NCBI RefSeq assembly: GCF_014199395.1
Contig: NZ_JACIJM010000015.1
Span: forward strand, 1-55,606
DNA: 55,606 nt
DNA from: Yoonia ponticola
Lineage (GTDB): Bacteria; Pseudomonadota; Alphaproteobacteria; Rhodobacterales; Rhodobacteraceae
Reading direction: 5' to 3'
Shown here: piece by piece, positions 51,883 to 55,606 of the stretch
Layout: every line of letters starts with the position of its first letter
Position numbering within the stretch: position 1 is the first letter of the stretch
Translations under genes and position numbers: made by a program
The notes under the pieces: model-generated
What the model was told of the DNA's origin: nothing
What the model saw: the letters and a program-made list of their open reading frames with translations, nothing else
Databases searched by the model: none

Positions 51883-52740
51883 ATGAAGTGGCAAGGTCGG
51901 CGTGGAAGCCAGAACATCGAAGATCGGCGCAGACGCCCAAGTCGCAAGGCGGCAGGGGCTGGTAGCATCGGGGGCTTTGGCCTGATCGCGGTGCTGGCGA
52001 TTGGATATTTCTTGGGCGTGGATGTCACGCCGCTGTTGAATGGCGGGGCAGGTGGCATCACCACTGAGACCTCGACGCAGATCACAGCGGCAGACGAACA
52101 GGCGGCGCAGTTTGTCTCTGTCACGCTGGCGGATACCGAAGACGTCTGGACGGATATTTTCGCGAACCAGGTTGGCGAACGGTATAATCCACCAACGCTG
52201 GTGTTGTTCAAAGGCCAGACGCAATCGGCCTGCGGTGGTGCATCTGCTGCAACTGGTCCGTTTTATTGCCCGACAGAGCGTAAGGCGTTTCTGGACACCG
52301 ATTTCTTTGTGACAATGGAACAGCGGCTCGGCGCGGGTGGCGACTTTGCCGCGGCCTATGTCGTAGCGCATGAGATCGCGCATCACGTGCAGAACGAACT
52401 CGATATCCTGCCACAAGTGAACCGGATGCGCGCGCAATCTGACGAAGCGACGTCGAACGCCTTGTCGGTGCGGGTTGAGCTGCAAGCGGATTGCTTCTCT
52501 GGGATCTGGGCGCGTGCCGCCCAAGAGAGATTCGGATCGCTTGAACGCGGTGATATTGCCGAGGCTATGAATGCCGCCGCACAGATTGGCGACGACACGC
52601 TTGCGCGCAACGCTGGTCGGGCCGTGCAGCCACACACCTTTACGCATGGCACCAGTGAGCAGCGACAGCGTTGGTTTCAACGCGGATATGACAGCGGAGA
52701 CCTGACGATTTGCGATACTTTTTCCGTCGATCAACTTTAA
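51883..52740 (+). CDS. Neutral zinc metallopeptidase, YpfJ family
   Basis: The start at 51883 gives MKWQGRRGSQNIEDRRRR, the YpfJ opening, then one membrane anchor (FGLIAVLAIGYFLGV). The 285-residue product has HEIAHHVQNELD, the zinc motif HExxH, and ELQADCFSGIWA, typical of the family. It should be anchored in the inner membrane with its active site outside; substrate unknown. Confidence 0.88.
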   Translation: MKWQGRRGSQNIEDRRRRPSRKAAGAGSIGGFGLIAVLAIGYFLGVDVTPLLNGGAGGITTETSTQITAADEQAAQFVSVTLADTEDVWTDIFANQVGERYNPPTLVLFKGQTQSACGGASAATGPFYCPTERKAFLDTDFFVTMEQRLGAGGDFAAAYVVAHEIAHHVQNELDILPQVNRMRAQSDEATSNALSVRVELQADCFSGIWARAAQERFGSLERGDIAEAMNAAAQIGDDTLARNAGRAVQPHTFTHGTSEQRQRWFQRGYDSGDLTICDTFSVDQL

Positions 52741-52807
52741 TTGCAAATCATGCCGTTAGGGTGATTGACGATCCCGCGGGAAACTCTTAGGAGGACGGCA
52801 TTGGTAC

Positions 52808-52893
52808 GCCGGTGTGGCGGAATGGTAGACGCAGGGGATTCAAAATCCCCCGACAGTAATGTTGTGCCGGTTCGAGTCCGGCCACCGGTACCA
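52808..52893 (+). tRNA. tRNA-Leu, anticodon CAA
   Basis: GCCGGTG (52808-52814) pairs with CACCGGT (52883-52889), with one G-T pair, then discriminator A and encoded CCA. The loop TTCAAAA gives anticodon CAA (52841-52843), which reads UUG. A variable arm and the T-arm GGTTCGAGTCC fit a class II leucine tRNA. Confidence 0.95.
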
Positions 52894-53196
52894 ATTTTCT
52901 TAAAATCGCTAGGTTAAATTAACCGCTTATGCGGCCCCGACCACGGGGGCTGTTTGGCGTGCGTGATCTATTCAGGGCAGAATTGTGGCAATCTGATTCT
53001 CGGGTTGTTTCCAGATTCGCATATTTAGGCCAAATTTGCCCTGATTGGGTGTCTCGCTGGACTATGTAGTGGCCAATCTTCACTATTTTGACACAATTGA
53101 TTAACGCTGGGTCAGGCATGCTTAATTGGCTTGATTTTGGAAACAATCAAATATTGATGCACAGCTGATCATTTCAGATTTTAAGCAATTCGTTTA

Positions 53197-53211
53197 TTAA
53201 CAAAGTGTTAA
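53197..53211. promoter_or_regulatory. CtrA-type binding site TTAA-N7-TTAA
   Basis: TTAACAAAGTGTTAA is a perfect full consensus for CtrA and also a perfect palindrome around AAAGT, except the centre. It is 334 bases before the RTX start at 53545. chpT, sciP and ctrA are in the window. Direct control of the RTX gene is inferred from position. Confidence 0.55.
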
Positions 53212-53222
53212 CGTTTTACGCC

Positions 53223-53257
53223 GCGCCCATTGTTTTCATTGAGGAAACAATGGGCGC
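53223..53257. repeat. 13-bp perfect inverted repeat upstream of the RTX gene
   Basis: GCGCCCATTGTTT (53223-53235) and AAACAATGGGCGC (53245-53257) pair fully around nine bases. It begins 11 bases after the CtrA-type site. It has no T run after it, so an operator or a hairpin in a leader RNA is as likely as a terminator. Confidence 0.6.
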
Positions 53258-53544
53258 ACACTGGATTGTTGTTTACCTTTGGCGAAGCGTGAAATTTGGC
53301 CAGCTTTGCCTGAACTGTGGCGTTTTTGAGTGATTTTTCCCTTTTTGAGTCGCAGTCTCATGCTGTAAGACCAAAGAGAGCCTCGTGTTGGGGTGCGGGT
53401 TTTGGGGAATCCGACATGCGACCTACGTCAGTTGTCGTCATGTGAAAGTGATATTGTGTCTGTGACGTTGCCTAAGTGGTAATGATTACGATTTTGATTT
53501 CCGGCTTGAGCAATCTCGGTCGGAAGGGTGAATGGAGCGAACGA

Positions 53545-55161
53545 ATGCCAAATCTGATTTTTCTGGGTAACTTTAGTCACATTAAAGCCGATCCAACCGA
53601 GCGTAACTGGAATGCAGAAAACGCAAATGATTTGGTAGGCATCAGCGCCGACTCGACGCAAATGAGCATCGTCAACGCTGCGGCATATGATTATAAAAAC
53701 GACGGCGTCATCGTTGATGATGATTATGGCACATGCGACTATATCAAGTACAATGTCGGCAACGGCAGCGTGTCCACTTTTACTGACGCATCTATGACGG
53801 CCAACGTGAAGCTCACCCTGTCCGATGGCTCGGTCAAGTCAGTCGAAGTTGTGATGATCCAGCAGCAGAACGGCGATCTGTTCATCTCTGATCTGCAAAA
53901 CTGTGGCACGCTCGACAACCTGTCCATCGCCAACGTCGAAATCACGGGAATCACAAACAGCAATTCCTCTGGTTGGCACGTGAACCAATCCGTCGATAAC
54001 ACCGTGATTGCACCGATCGAAGACCAACTCGACGGCACGGTTTCCGGCACATCTGGTGATGATGTGATTACGGTGAACTACACGGGTGATCCGGATGGTG
54101 ACCGTATTGATGCGGGTGATGCTGTTTTGCCGGGTGCGGGGGCTGACGATGATTTGGTCGAGGCTGGCGCTGGCGATGACATTGTGCGGGCTGGTGAAGG
54201 CGACGATGTTATTTATGGTGATTCCGGTGATGATAGCCTGTTTGGCGAAGCTGGTGACGACACGGTGTTCGGTGGTTCTGGCGACGATTTGGTCCAAGGC
54301 GGCGCGGGCGACGACGTGTTGTACGGCGACGGCGGCGACACTGATGGCACCACAGAATTTGCGCTCGACTGGGATCAGATCGGATCGGACGGCAGCCAGA
54401 CGCTGACTGTTGACGGCCAGTCTGTCAAAGTCAGCGTGTCCACGCCTAAGAATTCCAACGGTCACGAGTGGACTGTCGAAAACGGTATGCTCAAGAACTG
54501 GGACGTGGTCAGAGATTCGACTGCGGATATCAGCTTTGATACCGAAGTCTCCAACGTGAAGTTCACCTTGTTAGACGTTGATCGCCTTGATGAAATCACG
54601 ATCATGGCGAAGGATGCGGATGGCAACCTCGTTGAGGTCGATTTCGAAGTTACTGGCGTGCATTCGGTGAATGGCAACACGGTGACGGGCACGCAAACCA
54701 ACGCGCCTGGTCCGGCGGCCAACAACAGCGCGCAAGATATCGACGTGACGATCCAAGGTCCGATCCAGCAGTTGTGGATCGTATTGGATGACGGCCCGGA
54801 GCGGGCTTATTCCGGCACGGTTGCCGTGTCTGACATCACGTTTGAAATCCCGTCTGTTGATGATGGTGTGGACGGCAACGACACGATAATGGGCGGCGAG
54901 GGCGACGACCTGATCTACGGTAACGGCGGCGATGATGTGATCACCGGTGGTACGGGCGATGACGTGATTTACGGCGACAATGGCGGTAACGCGCCTGTGG
55001 GTGACGCGGGCCGTGAAAGCTTTGACTGGACTGGTATTTCCGACGCGCAGATCGACAGCACTGTGACCAAAGACACAGGTAGTGTGTCGGTGACCTACAC
55101 GCGGACTGTGGACACTGGTAAACATATCTCCGCTCTGTGGGCACAGAGACCCAGAACGTGA
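53545..55161 (+). CDS. RTX-type calcium-binding secreted protein, frame ends early
   Basis: I start at 53545 (MPNLIFLGNFSHIKA) after GGAG; the frame is open from 53476. The 538-residue reading has no classical signal peptide. A first cluster of GGxGxDxUx nonapeptides (residues about 196-270) is followed by a beta domain of about 170 residues, then a second cluster (about 449-480) and the start of a related domain. RTX repeats bind calcium outside the cell after type I secretion. The stop at 55159 is out of keeping: another frame carries on the same domain, so a frameshift is likely. Confidence 0.8.
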   Translation: MPNLIFLGNFSHIKADPTERNWNAENANDLVGISADSTQMSIVNAAAYDYKNDGVIVDDDYGTCDYIKYNVGNGSVSTFTDASMTANVKLTLSDGSVKSVEVVMIQQQNGDLFISDLQNCGTLDNLSIANVEITGITNSNSSGWHVNQSVDNTVIAPIEDQLDGTVSGTSGDDVITVNYTGDPDGDRIDAGDAVLPGAGADDDLVEAGAGDDIVRAGEGDDVIYGDSGDDSLFGEAGDDTVFGGSGDDLVQGGAGDDVLYGDGGDTDGTTEFALDWDQIGSDGSQTLTVDGQSVKVSVSTPKNSNGHEWTVENGMLKNWDVVRDSTADISFDTEVSNVKFTLLDVDRLDEITIMAKDADGNLVEVDFEVTGVHSVNGNTVTGTQTNAPGPAANNSAQDIDVTIQGPIQQLWIVLDDGPERAYSGTVAVSDITFEIPSVDDGVDGNDTIMGGEGDDLIYGNGGDDVITGGTGDDVIYGDNGGNAPVGDAGRESFDWTGISDAQIDSTVTKDTGSVSVTYTRTVDTGKHISALWAQRPRT

Positions 55162-55606
55162 ACGGTATTGATGTGGGCGACGGTGTTGCGGACAAAAATG
55201 CGGCGCTGTTCTCTGAGGCGCAGGGCAAAGGCAACAAAGGCGCATTCGAGTGGGAATTCTCGGACGAAGTCGAGAACGTCTCGTTTAATATCAACGACAT
55301 CGACGGCGACGGTGTGGTCAAAGTCACGGCCTACGACGCGGATGGTAACAAGATCACTGTGAACCTCGCTGGCGGTAAAGACCTGACCTTAAAGGACACC
55401 GATTCCGTGGCTGGCGCTGATACAGCGGACAGCAAAGGCGGCTATGATCCGGCTAGCACCGACGATTACAGCGTCACGGTCTCTATTCCGGGTCCGGTTG
55501 CCAAAATCGTAGTTGAGCACACGCAAGACGGCTACAACAACTCTGGCATCTTCGTCACGGAAATCTTCTACGATAGCGTAGGCGATGCGGCGGCCTCTGC
55601 TGGCGG
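55122..55606 (+). CDS. Continuation of the RTX protein in another frame (partial)
   Basis: From about 55137 a frame reads SVGTETQNVNGIDVGDG and AFEWEFSDEVENVSFNINDIDGDGV to the window edge without stop. It resembles the first beta domain (DISFDTEVSNVKFTLLDVDRLDEI), so it is the second copy of that domain. A one-base loss (or a two-base gain) at about 55131-55140, inside CTCTGTGGGCACAGAG, would restore one long gene. This is either a real mutation or a sequence error. Confidence 0.7.

Larger units (their letters stand above)
52894..53544. other. 650-bp AT-rich gap before the RTX gene
   Basis: No convincing gene lies here. It holds GGTTAAATTAACC (52912-52924, a palindrome just after tRNA-Leu), a CtrA-type site at 53197-53211 and a perfect 13-bp inverted repeat at 53223-53257. 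GGAAGGG (53520-53526) and GGAG (53533-53536) lie just before the RTX start. The minus-strand frame at 52919-53146 has untypical composition. Confidence 0.6.

Noticed and set aside
52919..53146. 75-codon minus-strand ORF
   Set aside because: No ribosome binding site and no motif; it lies in AT-rich DNA beside the tRNA.
54134..54350. Tandem repeat resembling a repeat array
   Set aside because: The periodic GGTGATGAT units encode RTX nonapeptides and are coding; spacer-repeat structure of CRISPR is absent, and no array was seen elsewhere in the window.
53839..54465. 208-codon frame opposite the RTX gene
   Set aside because: Caused by the repeated glycine/aspartate codons of RTX repeats on the other strand.

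Overview
This window reads as chromosomal DNA of an alphaproteobacterium of the family Rhodobacteraceae (the marine Roseobacter group, in the range of Octadecabacter, Loktanella or Yoonia). The evidence is the CckA-ChpT-CtrA control genes (chpT, sciP, ctrA), a ribosomal protein L21 with a long helix-hairpin-helix tail, an ornithine-lipid pair (olsB-olsA), DUF1127 and DUF3553 small proteins, a GTTC-type LexA-like site, and the local gene order rplU-rpmA-GNATs-obgE-proB-proA-chpT. No lookup was possible, so the genus is an inference.

Layout. 1-5.6 kb is an accessory patch. It holds the right end of an IS3-family element that has cut off a TRAP substrate-binding gene, two LysR regulators, an HD-domain enzyme, a persulfide dioxygenase-like plus rhodanese operon, a decayed tyrosine recombinase and tRNA-Ser(CGA). 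5.7-9.9 kb holds secreted proteins, UspA with a sodium:alanine symporter, and a lipoprotein. 10-17 kb is a long co-directional run: rplU, rpmA, three overlapping acetyltransferases, obgE, proB, proA, meeting chpT head-on, then a DUF3553 gene. 17-24.6 kb holds olsBA, a ThiE-like gene, a TrmJ-type methyltransferase, ctaA, an M32 carboxypeptidase, an enoyl-CoA hydratase, a thioesterase and a DUF1127 gene divergent from a MocR regulator. 26-35.5 kb holds rplM-rpsI, a PagL-like gene, TetR/ppk2, a hydrolase and metA, a P-loop ATPase, DedA, a DUF4394 protein and mnmA. 35.6-45 kb holds sciP, ctrA, ligA, recG, a possible SOS-linked micro-gene, a NifU-like scaffold divergent from hisI, and gluQ/trmFO. 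45-52.8 kb holds an outer-membrane protein, gyrA, an arginase-ornithine cyclodeaminase pair with a divergent Lrp regulator, dsbB, a YqaA-type membrane protein, a YpfJ-type metallopeptidase and tRNA-Leu(CAA). The window ends in a large RTX gene that carries an apparent frameshift and runs off the edge.

How the parts fit. ChpT passes phosphate to CtrA and SciP restrains CtrA, so three parts of one circuit lie here. A perfect CtrA-type site (TTAA-N7-TTAA) lies upstream of the RTX gene, which makes that gene a candidate target. proB-proA make proline from glutamate, while arginase and ornithine cyclodeaminase make it from arginine. The MBL and rhodanese genes form a sulfide/persulfide detoxification pair.

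I did not find a clearly new multi-gene system. The best leads are regulatory or structural: a helically phased array of four GTTC half-sites before a 40-codon membrane ORF, the CtrA site before the RTX gene, the L21 fusion, the possible oxygenase nature of the HD protein, and several perfect palindromes in promoter regions.
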